Positions 48,533-57,177 of a stretch of DNA of 64,000 nucleotides are shown piece after piece. Source of the stretch: Sphingopyxis sp. LK2115 (GTDB lineage: Bacteria; Pseudomonadota; Alphaproteobacteria; Sphingomonadales; Sphingomonadaceae); the NCBI RefSeq assembly GCF_014595975.1, contig NZ_JABWGQ010000044.1:62001-126000 (forward strand), given 5' to 3'. The translations under genes and the position numbers were made by a program. Position 1 is the stretch's first letter; the number at the start of each line of letters is the position of its first letter. The notes beneath the pieces are model-generated. The model did no database searches. It was given only the letters and a program-made list of their open reading frames with translations, and had not been told where the DNA came from.

Positions 48533-50335
48533 TCAGGCCGCGAAGAATTGTTCGGGGGTCAGCGCCATCATCGTGTCGCTGCCCGCCTCGATCTTGCGGC
48601 GCAGCGATCCGGCGTCGGGCAGGAAGCGTTCGCCGAAATGGCGCGCGGTGACGATCTTGGCGTCAAGGAACTCCTTGGCCCCCCGCCCTTCGTCGAGCGC
48701 CTTTTGCGCCGCTTCGGCCATGCGCAACCACATCAGCCCCAGCGCGACGATGCCGGTGATGTGCATATAATGATGCGCGCCGGCGCCGACATGGTTCGGG
48801 TTGGTCATGCCGTTCTGCATGAACCACATCGTCGCGGCCTTCAGCTCGCCATTTGCCTTTTCCAGCCGCTCGGCGAAATCGGCAAGCGCGGGCTTTTCTT
48901 TCGCGGCCGCGCATTCGGCATCGACGATGGCGAACAGCGTCTGGATCGCCCGGCCGCCGTTCTGCGCCAGCTTGCGGCCGACGAGGTCCATCGCCTGCAC
49001 ACCGTTCGCGCCTTCGTAAATCATCGTGATGCGGGCATCGCGAACATATTGGCTCATGCCATGTTCCTCGATGTATCCATGGCCGCCGAACACCTGCTGC
49101 GCATTGGTTGCGACCTCATAGCCCTTGTCGGTGCCATAGCCCTTGATCACGGGGGTAAGCAGGCTGACGAGGTCGTCGGCAAGCTGCCGCTCCTCCTCGG
49201 TCTCCGCAACATGCGCCAGATCGACCTGGAGCGCGCCCCACAGGCACAGCGCGCGCAGCCCTTCGACCGTCGCCTTGGCGTCCATCAGCATCCGGCGGAC
49301 ATCGGGGTGAACGAACAGCGGATCGGCCTTTTCCTGGGGGTCTTGCGGCCCGGTCAGCGCGCGGCCCTGGCGGCGATCCTGCGCATAGGCCACGGCATTC
49401 TGAAAAGCGATGTCGGCCTGCCCCAACCCCTGAATCCCGACGCCAAGGCGCGCGGCGTTCATCATCACGAACATGGCGGCAAGGCCCTTGTTCTCCTCGC
49501 CGACCATCCAGCCCTTCGCGCCGTCATAGTTCATCACGCAGGTCGAATTGGCGTGGATGCCCATCTTGTGCTCGATCGACCCGCATTGCAGCGCGTTGCG
49601 CTCGCCCAGCGAGCCGTCCTGATGGACAAGGAACTTGGGCACGATGAACAGCGAAATGCCCTTGACGCTGTCGGGCGCGTCGGGGGTCTTGGCCAGGACG
49701 AGGTGGATGATGTTTTCGGTCAGGTCATGCTCGCCCGACGAGATGAAGATCTTGGTGCCCGTGATGTCATAGCTGCCGTCGCCATTGGGCACCGCACGCG
49801 TACGGATGAGGCCGAGGTCGGTGCCGCAGTGCGGCTCGGTCAGGTTCATCGTCCCGCCCCATTCGCCCGACACCATCTTCGGGACGTAAAGCGCCTTCTG
49901 TTCATCCGATCCTTTGACCAGGATCGCCGCGACGGCCGCCTGCGTCAGGCCGGGATACATTGCAAACGCCTGGTTCGCCGCCATGCGATATTCCTCAACC
50001 GGAAAACCAACGACGTGCGGCAGGCCCTGGCCGCCGAATGCTTCGGGCTGCGTCAGCAGCGTCCAGCCGGCGTCGCAATAGGCCTTATAGGCTTCCTTGA
50101 ACCCCTTGGGCGTCGTCACCGAGCCGTCGTCGTGGCGCGTGCAACCTTCGAGGTCGCCGGGCTGATTGATCGGGAACAGCACCTCTTCGCAAAACTTCCC
50201 CGCTTCGGTCAGCACCGCTTCGATCATGTCGGGGGTCGCGTTGGCAAATCCGGGCAGGTTCGCATAGCGTTCGACGCCAAGCACCTCGTTGAGGAGGAAC
50301 AGGCTGTCCTGCACGGGGGCGCGATAGACGGGCAT
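48533..50335 (-). CDS. Acyl-CoA dehydrogenase, long form (FadE/DmdC-like)
   Basis: A 600-residue FAD acyl-CoA dehydrogenase of the long class, with an extra C-terminal helical region as in FadE5/AcdA and DmdC. MNLTEPHCGTDLGLIRTRA, the IYEGANGVQAMDLVGRKL segment containing the catalytic-type glutamate, and YGTDKGYEVATNAQQVFGGHGY are visible. ATG 50335 has an AGAAGGA ribosome site. It follows the MerR gene by 72 bases and precedes the phospholipase D gene, suggesting a MerR-controlled operon. The substrate chain length is not determinable; the DmdC (methylthiopropionyl-CoA) label is only a family-level similarity. Confidence 0.9.
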   Translation of the reverse strand: MPVYRAPVQDSLFLLNEVLGVERYANLPGFANATPDMIEAVLTEAGKFCEEVLFPINQPGDLEGCTRHDDGSVTTPKGFKEAYKAYCDAGWTLLTQPEAFGGQGLPHVVGFPVEEYRMAANQAFAMYPGLTQAAVAAILVKGSDEQKALYVPKMVSGEWGGTMNLTEPHCGTDLGLIRTRAVPNGDGSYDITGTKIFISSGEHDLTENIIHLVLAKTPDAPDSVKGISLFIVPKFLVHQDGSLGERNALQCGSIEHKMGIHANSTCVMNYDGAKGWMVGEENKGLAAMFVMMNAARLGVGIQGLGQADIAFQNAVAYAQDRRQGRALTGPQDPQEKADPLFVHPDVRRMLMDAKATVEGLRALCLWGALQVDLAHVAETEEERQLADDLVSLLTPVIKGYGTDKGYEVATNAQQVFGGHGYIEEHGMSQYVRDARITMIYEGANGVQAMDLVGRKLAQNGGRAIQTLFAIVDAECAAAKEKPALADFAERLEKANGELKAATMWFMQNGMTNPNHVGAGAHHYMHITGIVALGLMWLRMAEAAQKALDEGRGAKEFLDAKIVTARHFGERFLPDAGSLRRKIEAGSDTMMALTPEQFFAA

Positions 50336-50407
50336 GGAAAATCCTTCTGATAAGCAGTTGATCGGGTCCAACTTGCCTGGGGAGAGGCAGCATGGGGGGC
50401 AAGCCGA

Positions 50408-50833
50408 CTATTTCTTGTCGGCGTCGACCTTTTTCACCATTTCGATGAAACGTGACAATTCATCTACAGCGCTGTCAATATCGTCACGCTGACGGCGGAG
50501 CAACGCGATGCGTTGCTCGCACTTCTCGATCGTCACCTGTCGCTGCAACTTGCGACCGTCGCCGACGTCATAGAGGTCGATCATCTCGCGGATATCGGCC
50601 AGGCTGAAGCCGGTGCGTTTCGCACGCAGGATCCAGGCCAGCCGCGCGCGGTCGCGCTTGGAATAAATGCGCGACAGCCCCTTGCGCGACGGGCTGATCA
50701 ACCCTTCATCTTCATAAAAGCGCAGCGCGCGGGCGGTGACGCCGAACTCGGTCGACAAGTCGGTGATGCTGAACTGTTCGCGCCCCAGATGGTCGGGCGT
50801 ATCGATGTGCGAGTGGCCGTATGGTTCGGTCAT
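50408..50833 (-). CDS. MerR family transcriptional regulator (LiuR/acyl-CoA-type)
   Basis: A 141-residue MerR regulator. The N-terminal winged helix region includes FSITDLSTEFGVTARALRFYEDEGLI (about 21-46), and a long coiled-coil helix (about 95-135) mediates dimerisation. It lacks the cysteine-rich metal-binding tail. ATG 50833 is chosen because the palindromic operator lies just upstream of it; the longer frame would swallow the operator. The linked acyl-CoA dehydrogenase and similarity to the MerR-type LiuR group suggest it senses acyl-CoA or leucine metabolites. That assignment is inference. Confidence 0.86.
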   Translation of the reverse strand: MTEPYGHSHIDTPDHLGREQFSITDLSTEFGVTARALRFYEDEGLISPSRKGLSRIYSKRDRARLAWILRAKRTGFSLADIREMIDLYDVGDGRKLQRQVTIEKCEQRIALLRRQRDDIDSAVDELSRFIEMVKKVDADKK

Positions 50834-50853
50834 GCCGACGAAACTAGTTTCCG

Positions 50854-50869
50854 TTGACGTGAACGTCAA
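50854..50869. promoter_or_regulatory. Palindromic operator of the MerR-acyl-CoA dehydrogenase operon
   Basis: TTGACGT-GA-ACGTCAA is a perfect 7+7 base inverted repeat with a two-base centre, about 20 bases upstream of the merR start. It includes TTGACG on both strands, so it may overlap the -35 box. MerR regulators bind such dyads within their promoters. It resembles, from memory, the TTGACGT...ACGTCAA type of motif reported for LiuR-like regulators. Confidence 0.7.
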
Positions 50870-50899
50870 TAGCGCCAGAGCGCCCCGATTCGGGGCGAT

Positions 50900-51445
50900 T
50901 CAACCGGCGCAGGGCTGAACGACATTGCCGCGCCCGTCGCCGATCCGCAAGCCCCTTGCGTCGTCGACCGACCAGCTCGCGCGCGGCAGCCGCAGCCCCG
51001 ACAGCGACGCGCGGTTCGGGCACAGCTGCGCGCATTGCGACGGCAGGCTTCCCGGCAGGCGCAGCTCGTCATTTTCCTCGCGGACCAGGACGGCGCAGCC
51101 CTCCGCTCCCGCAAAGCGCATCCGCCACTCATGGCCCTCGCGCACGATCGTCCCGCGCGCCGTGCAGGCGAGGGTGGCACCGAAAGCCGCGGTCACCGCA
51201 AAGCGCCACTGCCCCGCGCCGTCGGGAACGACGCACATCGCATCGCGGCCCAGATCGTGCGCTCGCTCGAAAACGCCGACCGGCGTTTCAGCATCGGGCC
51301 GCACGACGCCGCGTTCGCGTGCCGCTATCTCCAGCGGATTCCCCGCATCGACCCCCTGGTCGCCGCCCGCCGTCCGCTCGCATCCCGCGAGCAGCAGCCC
51401 TGCCAGCGCAACGACGGTGCTAGCCCTGCTGTGCATCGTCCGCAA
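50900..51445 (-). CDS. Hypothetical lipoprotein
   Basis: A 181-residue predicted lipoprotein of unknown function. The lipobox LLAGC places the lipidated cysteine at residue 22 if ATG 51445 is used; ATG 51436 would also work. Eight further cysteines (for example CVVPDG, LACTARG, CAVLV, CAQLCPN and VQPCAG) suggest several disulfides. It overlaps the end of hisI by 26 bases and so is co-transcribed with it. I recognise no family. Confidence 0.68.
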   Translation of the reverse strand: MRTMHSRASTVVALAGLLLAGCERTAGGDQGVDAGNPLEIAARERGVVRPDAETPVGVFERAHDLGRDAMCVVPDGAGQWRFAVTAAFGATLACTARGTIVREGHEWRMRFAGAEGCAVLVREENDELRLPGSLPSQCAQLCPNRASLSGLRLPRASWSVDDARGLRIGDGRGNVVQPCAG

Positions 51446-51803
51446 GAAAGGTCAGGCGGCCGTCGCCCTCGACGCGGCGATAAAAGCACGACCGGCGCCC
51501 CGTGTGGCACGCCGGTCCGGCGGGTTTGACGCGCAACAACAGCGCGTCCTGATCGCAATCGACGCGCATCTCGACCAACGTCAAGCCGTTGCCCGACGTC
51601 TCGCCCTTGCGCCACAGCGCGCCGCGCGAGCGCGACCAGAAATGCGCCTGTCCCGTCGCGCGCGTCGCCTCGATCGCCTCTTCGTTCATATGCGCGACCA
51701 TCAGCAGCGCCTGCGTATCCGCATCGACGACGATCGCGATCACCAGTCCGGCGGCGTCGAAACGCGGGAGAAATCGGTCGGTCGTGTCGCGCTGATTGTC
51801 CAT
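51420..51803 (-). CDS. hisI: Phosphoribosyl-AMP cyclohydrolase
   Basis: A 127-residue single-domain enzyme that opens the purine ring of PR-AMP in histidine synthesis. The signatures [17 protein letters not shown] (about 57-73), the [11 protein letters not shown] metal-binding segment and [13 protein letters not shown], with zinc-ligand cysteines, are complete. It is a stand-alone HisI, not fused to HisE. It starts 142 bases from and divergent to purF, placing purine and histidine genes back to back, although no shared regulator site is seen. Confidence 0.95.
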   Translation of the reverse strand: MDNQRDTTDRFLPRFDAAGLVIAIVVDADTQALLMVAHMNEEAIEATRATGQAHFWSRSRGALWRKGETSGNGLTLVEMRVDCDQDALLLRVKPAGPACHTGRRSCFYRRVEGDGRLTFLADDAQQG

Positions 51804-51945
51804 GTCCGACGCTTTAGAGCAGGATCGAAGCCGCTGTCACCCCGCACGGTGCGACCGATGTGACAATATCGTGATTAGGGGGGCGACAATCGGCTTTCCC
51901 CTCCCTATATGCGCCGCAGTCACTGCCCCCTGCCGCTGGAACGCC

Positions 51946-53403
51946 ATGCTGACGACCCATCCTTTCGACGACGACAAGCTCCGCGAGGAGTGCGGCGTCT
52001 TTGGCATTCATGGCGCGGACAGCGCATCCGCCGTCGTTGCGCTGGGGCTGCACGCGCTGCAGCACCGCGGACAGGAAGCCGCGGGCATCACCGCGTTCGA
52101 CGGCAAGGAGTTTCACACCCACCGCGCAATGGGCCATGTCGCGGGCAATTTCGACCGCGACGAGATCATCCGCCAACTGGGCGGCGCGTCGGCGGTTGGC
52201 CATGTGCGCTATTCGACGACGGGCGAAACCGCGCTGCGCAATGTCCAGCCTTTGTTCGCCGACCTGTCGACCGGCGGCTTTGCGGTGGCGCACAACGGCA
52301 ACATCTCGAACGCCGCGGCGCTCCGCAAGCTGCTCGTGCGCCGCGGTTCGATCTTTCAGTCGACCAGCGATACCGAGGTCATCATCCACCTCGTCGCGAC
52401 ATCCAATTATCGCTCCTTGCTCGACCGCTTCATCGACGCGCTGAAACAGGTCGAAGGCGCCTATTCGCTGATCTGCCTCACCGCCGAAGGCATGATCGGC
52501 TGCCGCGACCCGCTCGGCATCCGCCCGCTGGTGATCGGCAAGCTTGGCAATGCGCATATCCTGGCATCCGAAACGGTGGCGCTCGACGTCGTCGGCGCCG
52601 AGTTCCTGCGCTCGGTCGAGCCCGGCGAGCTCGTCATCGTCCGCGACGGCCAACTGACATCGCACCGCCCCTTTGCGCAGCGGTCGGCGCGGCCGTGCAT
52701 TTTTGAATATGTCTATTTCTCGCGCCCCGATTCGATCGTCGACGGAACCAGCGTCTATTCGGTGCGCAAGGCGATCGGCGCCGAACTGGCGCGCGAAAAT
52801 CCGGTCGACGCCGACCTCGTCATCCCGGTCCCCGACTCGGGCACGCCTGCGGCCATCGGCTATGCGCAGGAATCGGGCATTCCGTTCGAACTCGGCATCA
52901 TCCGGTCGCACTATGTCGGGCGCACCTTCATCCAGCCGGGCGACAAGGTGCGGCACCTTGGCGTCAAATTGAAGCACAACGCCAACCGCGCGCTGATCGC
53001 GGGCAAGCGCATCGTGCTGATCGACGATTCGATCGTCCGCGGCACGACCAGCCTCAAGATCGTGCAGATGATGCGCGACGCGGGCGCCGCCGAGGTGCAT
53101 ATGCGCATTGCAAGCCCCCCGACGTCGCACAGCTGCTTCTATGGCGTCGACACGCCCGAACGCGCGAAGCTGCTCGCGGCGCAGATGACGGTCGGCCAGA
53201 TGGCGAATTTCATCAACGCCGACAGCCTCGCCTTCCTGACGATCGACGGCCTCTATCGCGCGCTGGGCGAGGCCGACCGCCAGCAGGACGCGCCGCAATA
53301 TTGCGACGCCTGCTTCACCGGCGATTATCCGACCACGCTCACCGACTTTGACGAGCACGGGCTGGACGATCAATTTTCGCTGCTTGCCGAACGGGTTGTC
53401 TGA
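51946..53403 (+). CDS. purF: Amidophosphoribosyltransferase
   Basis: A 485-residue enzyme for the first committed purine step, glutamine + PRPP to phosphoribosylamine. An N-terminal propeptide of 15 residues ends at EE-CGVFG, so Cys16 becomes the catalytic N-terminal nucleophile after cleavage. Glutaminase features (HALQHRGQEAAGI, GHVRYSTTG, AHNGN) precede the phosphoribosyltransferase domain with PRPP loop VLIDDSIVRGTTS near 355. C-terminal cysteines in YCDACFTGDYP may bind an iron-sulfur cluster with others. The downstream SDR gene starts 4 bases after the stop. Confidence 0.97.
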   Translation: MLTTHPFDDDKLREECGVFGIHGADSASAVVALGLHALQHRGQEAAGITAFDGKEFHTHRAMGHVAGNFDRDEIIRQLGGASAVGHVRYSTTGETALRNVQPLFADLSTGGFAVAHNGNISNAAALRKLLVRRGSIFQSTSDTEVIIHLVATSNYRSLLDRFIDALKQVEGAYSLICLTAEGMIGCRDPLGIRPLVIGKLGNAHILASETVALDVVGAEFLRSVEPGELVIVRDGQLTSHRPFAQRSARPCIFEYVYFSRPDSIVDGTSVYSVRKAIGAELARENPVDADLVIPVPDSGTPAAIGYAQESGIPFELGIIRSHYVGRTFIQPGDKVRHLGVKLKHNANRALIAGKRIVLIDDSIVRGTTSLKIVQMMRDAGAAEVHMRIASPPTSHSCFYGVDTPERAKLLAAQMTVGQMANFINADSLAFLTIDGLYRALGEADRQQDAPQYCDACFTGDYPTTLTDFDEHGLDDQFSLLAERVV

Positions 53404-53407
53404 CATA

Positions 53408-54142
53408 ATGGTTACAAGGTCTGAAGAACTGGCGGGCCAGATAGCGCTCGTCACCGGGGCGAGTCGCGGCATCGGTGAAGCGATCGCCGAGGCGCTTGCG
53501 GCGCGCGGCGCGCATGTCGTCATCACCGCGCGCACTGCTGGCGGACTCGAAGCGCTGGAGGATCGCATCCACGCCGCGGGCGGCACCGCGACGATCGCGC
53601 CGCTCGACCTTACCGACGGCGACAGCATCGCTCGTCTCGCCAGCGCGATGGCCGAACGCTGGCAGCATCTCGACATGCTGGTGCTCAACGCCGCGATGCT
53701 CGGCACGCTGACCCCCGTTGCCGCGATCGACGGCAAGGAGTTCAACAAGACGCTGACGCTCAATCTGATCGCGCAGCAGGCGCTGATCGCCAATTTCGAT
53801 CCGCTGCTCCGCCGCGCCGCCAACGGTCGGCTGCTCGCACTATCCTCTGGCGTCGCGCGGACCCCGCGCGCCTATTGGGGCGCCTACGCCGCGTCGAAGG
53901 CGGCGTTCGAGGTGCTCGTCACCAGCTATGGCGCCGAAATGCGCAACATCTCGGGCGTCCGCACCGCAATCCTCGACCCCGGCGGCACGCGCACCCAGAT
54001 GCGCGCGCGCGCCTATCCCGGCGAAGATCCGCAGAGCATCAAGGAACCGGCCGCGGTCGGCGAATATGTCGCGAAGCTGATGGTCGAAGGTTTTGACAGC
54101 ACCGCCTTCCACGCCCTGCCCAAGGTCATGGAAAAAGCTTGA
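53408..54142 (+). CDS. Short-chain dehydrogenase/reductase
   Basis: A 244-residue classical SDR. The NAD(P) motif is TGASRGIG near residues 16-23, LNAAML (NAAG-like) near 96, and the active-site YAASK near 158-162 preceded by a serine in LALSSGVARTPRA. The arginine-rich start of the loop after the first strand (ITARTAGG) favours NADP, which is a weak inference. It lies 4 bases after purF and is probably co-transcribed. The substrate is unknown. Confidence 0.88.
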   Translation: MVTRSEELAGQIALVTGASRGIGEAIAEALAARGAHVVITARTAGGLEALEDRIHAAGGTATIAPLDLTDGDSIARLASAMAERWQHLDMLVLNAAMLGTLTPVAAIDGKEFNKTLTLNLIAQQALIANFDPLLRRAANGRLLALSSGVARTPRAYWGAYAASKAAFEVLVTSYGAEMRNISGVRTAILDPGGTRTQMRARAYPGEDPQSIKEPAAVGEYVAKLMVEGFDSTAFHALPKVMEKA

Positions 54143-54199
54143 CGCCATCCGCGCTTTCCTGCGCTAAGATTCGCGCAAATCGGGTTGGCGGGGGCGTGA

Positions 54200-54586
54200 A
54201 TGACCAGGACTATTCTGCGATCGGCGATTTCCGCGGTGGTCGGCATCGCGGTTGCCTTCGGGCTGATCTGGCTGGCGCAATATGCCGGCAGCGAAATTGC
54301 GCCGGCCGAATATGATCCGGCGACGGGCGAAATCCTGATCCCGATTGCCTCCACCATCGCGCTGATCATCGGCTGGTTCATCGCGACCTTTGGCGGCGGC
54401 TGGCTTGCGATGCGCGCTTCCGGCGGGACCGGCGCCGGATGGGTCGTCGCGGGCGCCGTGATCGGCGCCGCCCTCTATTCCGCCATCGACTTTGCCGACA
54501 CCTGGTGGATCATGGCGCTCGGCGTTGCCGTCCCGCTCGCCGCGGCGTGGCTCGCGCAGCGGGCCGTCGGCACCGCCGCCGACTGA
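54200..54586 (+). CDS. Small membrane protein, function unknown
   Basis: A 128-residue membrane protein with about four helices (near 6-26, 46-66, 78-95 and 102-122). It carries an APAEYDPATGEI loop after the first helix. No signature of transport or catalysis is visible. It lies 57 bases after the SDR gene on the same strand and has a ribosome-site-like GGGGGC before ATG 54200. I do not recognise the family. Confidence 0.7.
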   Translation: MTRTILRSAISAVVGIAVAFGLIWLAQYAGSEIAPAEYDPATGEILIPIASTIALIIGWFIATFGGGWLAMRASGGTGAGWVVAGAVIGAALYSAIDFADTWWIMALGVAVPLAAAWLAQRAVGTAAD

Positions 54587-54594
54587 CCTCAAAA

Positions 54595-54623
54595 CGTCAT
54601 TCGGGCGAAGGGCCGGGGTGACG
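54595..54623. repeat. Dispersed repeat, family B (degenerate copy)
   Basis: CGTCATTCGGGCGAAGGGCC followed by GGGGTGACG forms a CGTCA...TGACG-bounded hairpin between convergent genes. It shares the GTCAT-GGCGAA core of the copies at 28524 and 46931. Confidence 0.5.
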
Positions 54624-55802
54624 CTATTTGTTGGCTGCCTCCCGGTCCACCGCCGCCTGCACGCTTTTGTAAAAGGCCTCGCGCGCCGCGCCGACACCTT
54701 CGGGATCGGTGGCCGTCGGCCAGTTGCCGTTCGACGCAATCACCAGCCTGCGCTTGGGATCAATGAAGATGCCCTGCCCGAAAATGCCCTGTGCGGCGAA
54801 ACTGCCGTCGTCGTTCGTCCACCATTGATAGCCATAGCCGCGACCCGGTATGTCGATTCCCGCCTGCTTCGTCGTCGCCGACGCCAGCCAGTCGTCGGGC
54901 AGCACCTTCACGCCGCCCGCGACGCCGCCGTTCAGGATGAACTGGCCGAAGCGCGCATAATCCTTAAGGCTCGCCGATATGCAGCAGCCGCTGATCTCAT
55001 GCCCCGTCGGACCGAGCATCCACACCGCGTCCTGCTCCATGCCAAAGGGTTTCCAGACCTTTTCCGACAGATATTCGGACAGCGTCTTGCCCGTTGCGCT
55101 CGACACGAGCACGCCGATCAAATTGGTCTCGCCAGTCTTGTACACCCACTTCGATCCAGCGGGCGCTTCGCGCGGCAAGCGCTTCATATAGCTGACGGTT
55201 ATGTCCTCGCCCGCGACCGGCCGTTGCAGGTTGAACTGCGCGACGTCGGACTTGGGATCGGTATAATCCTCGTTCCATTTGACACCCGACGTCATCGTCA
55301 GCAGCGCCCGCACGCTGACATCGTCATAGGCCGATCCCTTGAGACCGGGGATATAGGCGGTGACCTTGTCGTCGAGGCTCTTGATATAACCGTCCTTCAC
55401 CGCCGCCCCAACCAGCGTCGACGTAAAGCTCTTGGCGACCGAAAAGCTCGTCCAGCGACCCGCGGCGCCATAACCGAGCGCATATTTCTCCAGCCGGACC
55501 TTGCCGTCCTGCACGATGATCAGCCCCGCGTTGCGCTGTGTCGCCATATGGGCGTCGACGTCGATGCCGAGGTCGATCGGCTCGCCCTGCGGCAAGGGAT
55601 AGACGCCGTCGCCCGCCTCGATCGTGTTGACGACGACCTTGGGCACCGTTTCCATTGTGCGGAAAGCAAGGTCGCGTTGGTCCTGGGTCCAGAAAAGCAC
55701 GTTCAGATCCTTTGGCAACTGGTCGGTGGTTTGCGTCGTCGCGGGCGCACTGCACGCCGCCGCGGTGCCGAGCAGCACCGCCGCCAAGAGTCTTCGCATC
55801 AT
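54624..55802 (-). CDS. Beta-lactamase-fold serine hydrolase (NylB/esterase-like)
   Basis: A 392-residue exported serine hydrolase. The N-terminus (MMRRLLAAVLLGTAAAC) is a signal or weak lipoprotein leader. The active-site SxxK is Ser121-Val-Ala-Lys124, a YKTGETN motif follows near 218, and the third motif reads GQGIFID rather than the KTG of true beta-lactamases. This pattern is close to 6-aminohexanoate-dimer hydrolase (NylB) and esterase EstB relatives. A GGGGAGGAG ribosome site precedes ATG 55802. It begins 16 bases after the methyltransferase stop. Antibiotic hydrolysis is unlikely from the motifs; a peptide or ester substrate is more plausible. Confidence 0.86.
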   Translation of the reverse strand: MMRRLLAAVLLGTAAACSAPATTQTTDQLPKDLNVLFWTQDQRDLAFRTMETVPKVVVNTIEAGDGVYPLPQGEPIDLGIDVDAHMATQRNAGLIIVQDGKVRLEKYALGYGAAGRWTSFSVAKSFTSTLVGAAVKDGYIKSLDDKVTAYIPGLKGSAYDDVSVRALLTMTSGVKWNEDYTDPKSDVAQFNLQRPVAGEDITVSYMKRLPREAPAGSKWVYKTGETNLIGVLVSSATGKTLSEYLSEKVWKPFGMEQDAVWMLGPTGHEISGCCISASLKDYARFGQFILNGGVAGGVKVLPDDWLASATTKQAGIDIPGRGYGYQWWTNDDGSFAAQGIFGQGIFIDPKRRLVIASNGNWPTATDPEGVGAAREAFYKSVQAAVDREAANK

Positions 55803-55818
55803 CGCTCCTCCCCTGTTT

Positions 55819-57099
55819 TCAGGCTGGTTTTTCAAGCGTGACCTGCGCAACGTCGATGCCGCCGCCGCGAAAGCCCCCCTCGCAATATTGAAGATAATAG
55901 CGCCATAGCCCGACAAAACGCGCGTCGAAACCGGAGGGCAGGCGATCGGCGGCGACCGCGGCGTCGAAACGCTCGCGCCACTGGCGCAGTGTTTCGGCAT
56001 AGTCGCCGCCAAACCGACGGACATCGCGCCAGACGAGTCCCCTTTCCTCGGCAAGCGCGCGAAAACGGCTTTCGGACAGCAGACAACCGCCGGGAAAGAT
56101 ATAGGCCTGGATGAAATCGCTGCTCGCCGCATAACGCTCGAACAGCGCATCGTTGATCGCGATATACTGGATCGCCGCCTTGCCGCCAGGCCGCAGCAAT
56201 CGCGCGATCGCGCCCAGGTAGGCGGGCCAATAGGCCTGACCCACCGCTTCGACCATTTCGACGCTGGCGATCGCGTCATACGGCCCCTGGACGTCGCGAT
56301 AATCACAAAGATCGATCCGCGAGCGTCCCGACAGATCGACCGCCGCAAGCCGCGCATCGGCGACTTCGGCCTGCGCGGGCGACAGGGTGATGCCGGTGTA
56401 GATCACATCATGTCGTTCGACCGCGCGCTCGGCAAGCGCCCCCCAGCCGCAGCCGATTTCGAGCAGCCGACACCCCGACCGGAGATCGAGCCGGTCGAGG
56501 ATCGCATCGACCTTTGCCGCCTGCGCCTCTTCCAGCGACTGCCCCGGATCGGCGAACAGCGCGCTCGAATAATTCATCGAAGAATCGAGCCACAAGCGAT
56601 AGAAATCATTGCCCAAATCATAATGGGCATGAATGTTCCGCCGCGCGCCGCGGCGGTCGTTGCGGTGGAGTGCGTGGATCGCGCGATTGAGCCAGCGCGA
56701 CGGGCCGTGCGCGCGCCCCGCATCGCCCAGCGCTTCGCCGTTGCGCATGAACAGGTCGAACAGCGGAACCGGGTCGGGCGACGCCCATTCGCCCTTCTCC
56801 CACGCACGATACCATCCGACCGAGCCCGACAGGGCGAGCCGCGCCAGCGCCGCCCAGCTGTGCAGGTGAACAATCGCGGTGGGCCCCTTGCCGCGGCCGC
56901 CGAGCAATCGCACGCTGCCGTCGGGCAGATGCCCCTCGATCGTCCCCGCAAGCAACCCGGCGTCGATCCGGTCGAGCAGGCGATGGAACAGCACTGATGG
57001 CGCAAGGGCGATCAGCCGCGCCATCACCCCGCCCGCACGATAGGCGCGGTCGGCGCGGAGCAGTTCCTTGCCGCGGCGGGGGCTGACATAGGTGTTCAC
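55819..57099 (-). CDS. Cyclopropane-fatty-acyl-phospholipid synthase-like methyltransferase
   Basis: A 426-residue SAM-dependent methyltransferase of the cyclopropane synthase family. HYDLGNDFYRLWLD (about 154-167), the SAM loop LEIGCGWG near 212, SVEMVEAVGQAYWPAY and the IFPGGCLLSESRF segment are present. GTG 57099, nine or so bases after AGGAAGGGG, is chosen over TTG 57135 and ATG 57024. Such enzymes modify unsaturated lipids in situ. It is transcribed with the serine hydrolase gene. The tail YYLQYCEGGFRGGGIDV is the usual family C-terminus. Confidence 0.88.
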   Translation of the reverse strand: MNTYVSPRRGKELLRADRAYRAGGVMARLIALAPSVLFHRLLDRIDAGLLAGTIEGHLPDGSVRLLGGRGKGPTAIVHLHSWAALARLALSGSVGWYRAWEKGEWASPDPVPLFDLFMRNGEALGDAGRAHGPSRWLNRAIHALHRNDRRGARRNIHAHYDLGNDFYRLWLDSSMNYSSALFADPGQSLEEAQAAKVDAILDRLDLRSGCRLLEIGCGWGALAERAVERHDVIYTGITLSPAQAEVADARLAAVDLSGRSRIDLCDYRDVQGPYDAIASVEMVEAVGQAYWPAYLGAIARLLRPGGKAAIQYIAINDALFERYAASSDFIQAYIFPGGCLLSESRFRALAEERGLVWRDVRRFGGDYAETLRQWRERFDAAVAADRLPSGFDARFVGLWRYYLQYCEGGFRGGGIDVAQVTLEKPA

Positions 57100-57177
57100 A
57101 AGCCCCTTCCTGCCCCAAAGGCGCGCGGCTGACAATCGCCTGAAACGCCTGTCGCCATGACGTCACACACGCGATGT

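Noticed and set aside
48533-50335. DmdC (methylthiopropionyl-CoA dehydrogenase) as a specific function
   Set aside because: The long acyl-CoA dehydrogenase class covers several substrates, and no DMSP-pathway gene (dmdA, dmdB, dmdD) is nearby.
54624-55802. True beta-lactamase (antibiotic resistance) assignment
   Set aside because: The SxxK motif is present but the KTG-type third motif is replaced by GQG and the gene resembles NylB/esterase relatives, so resistance is not claimed.
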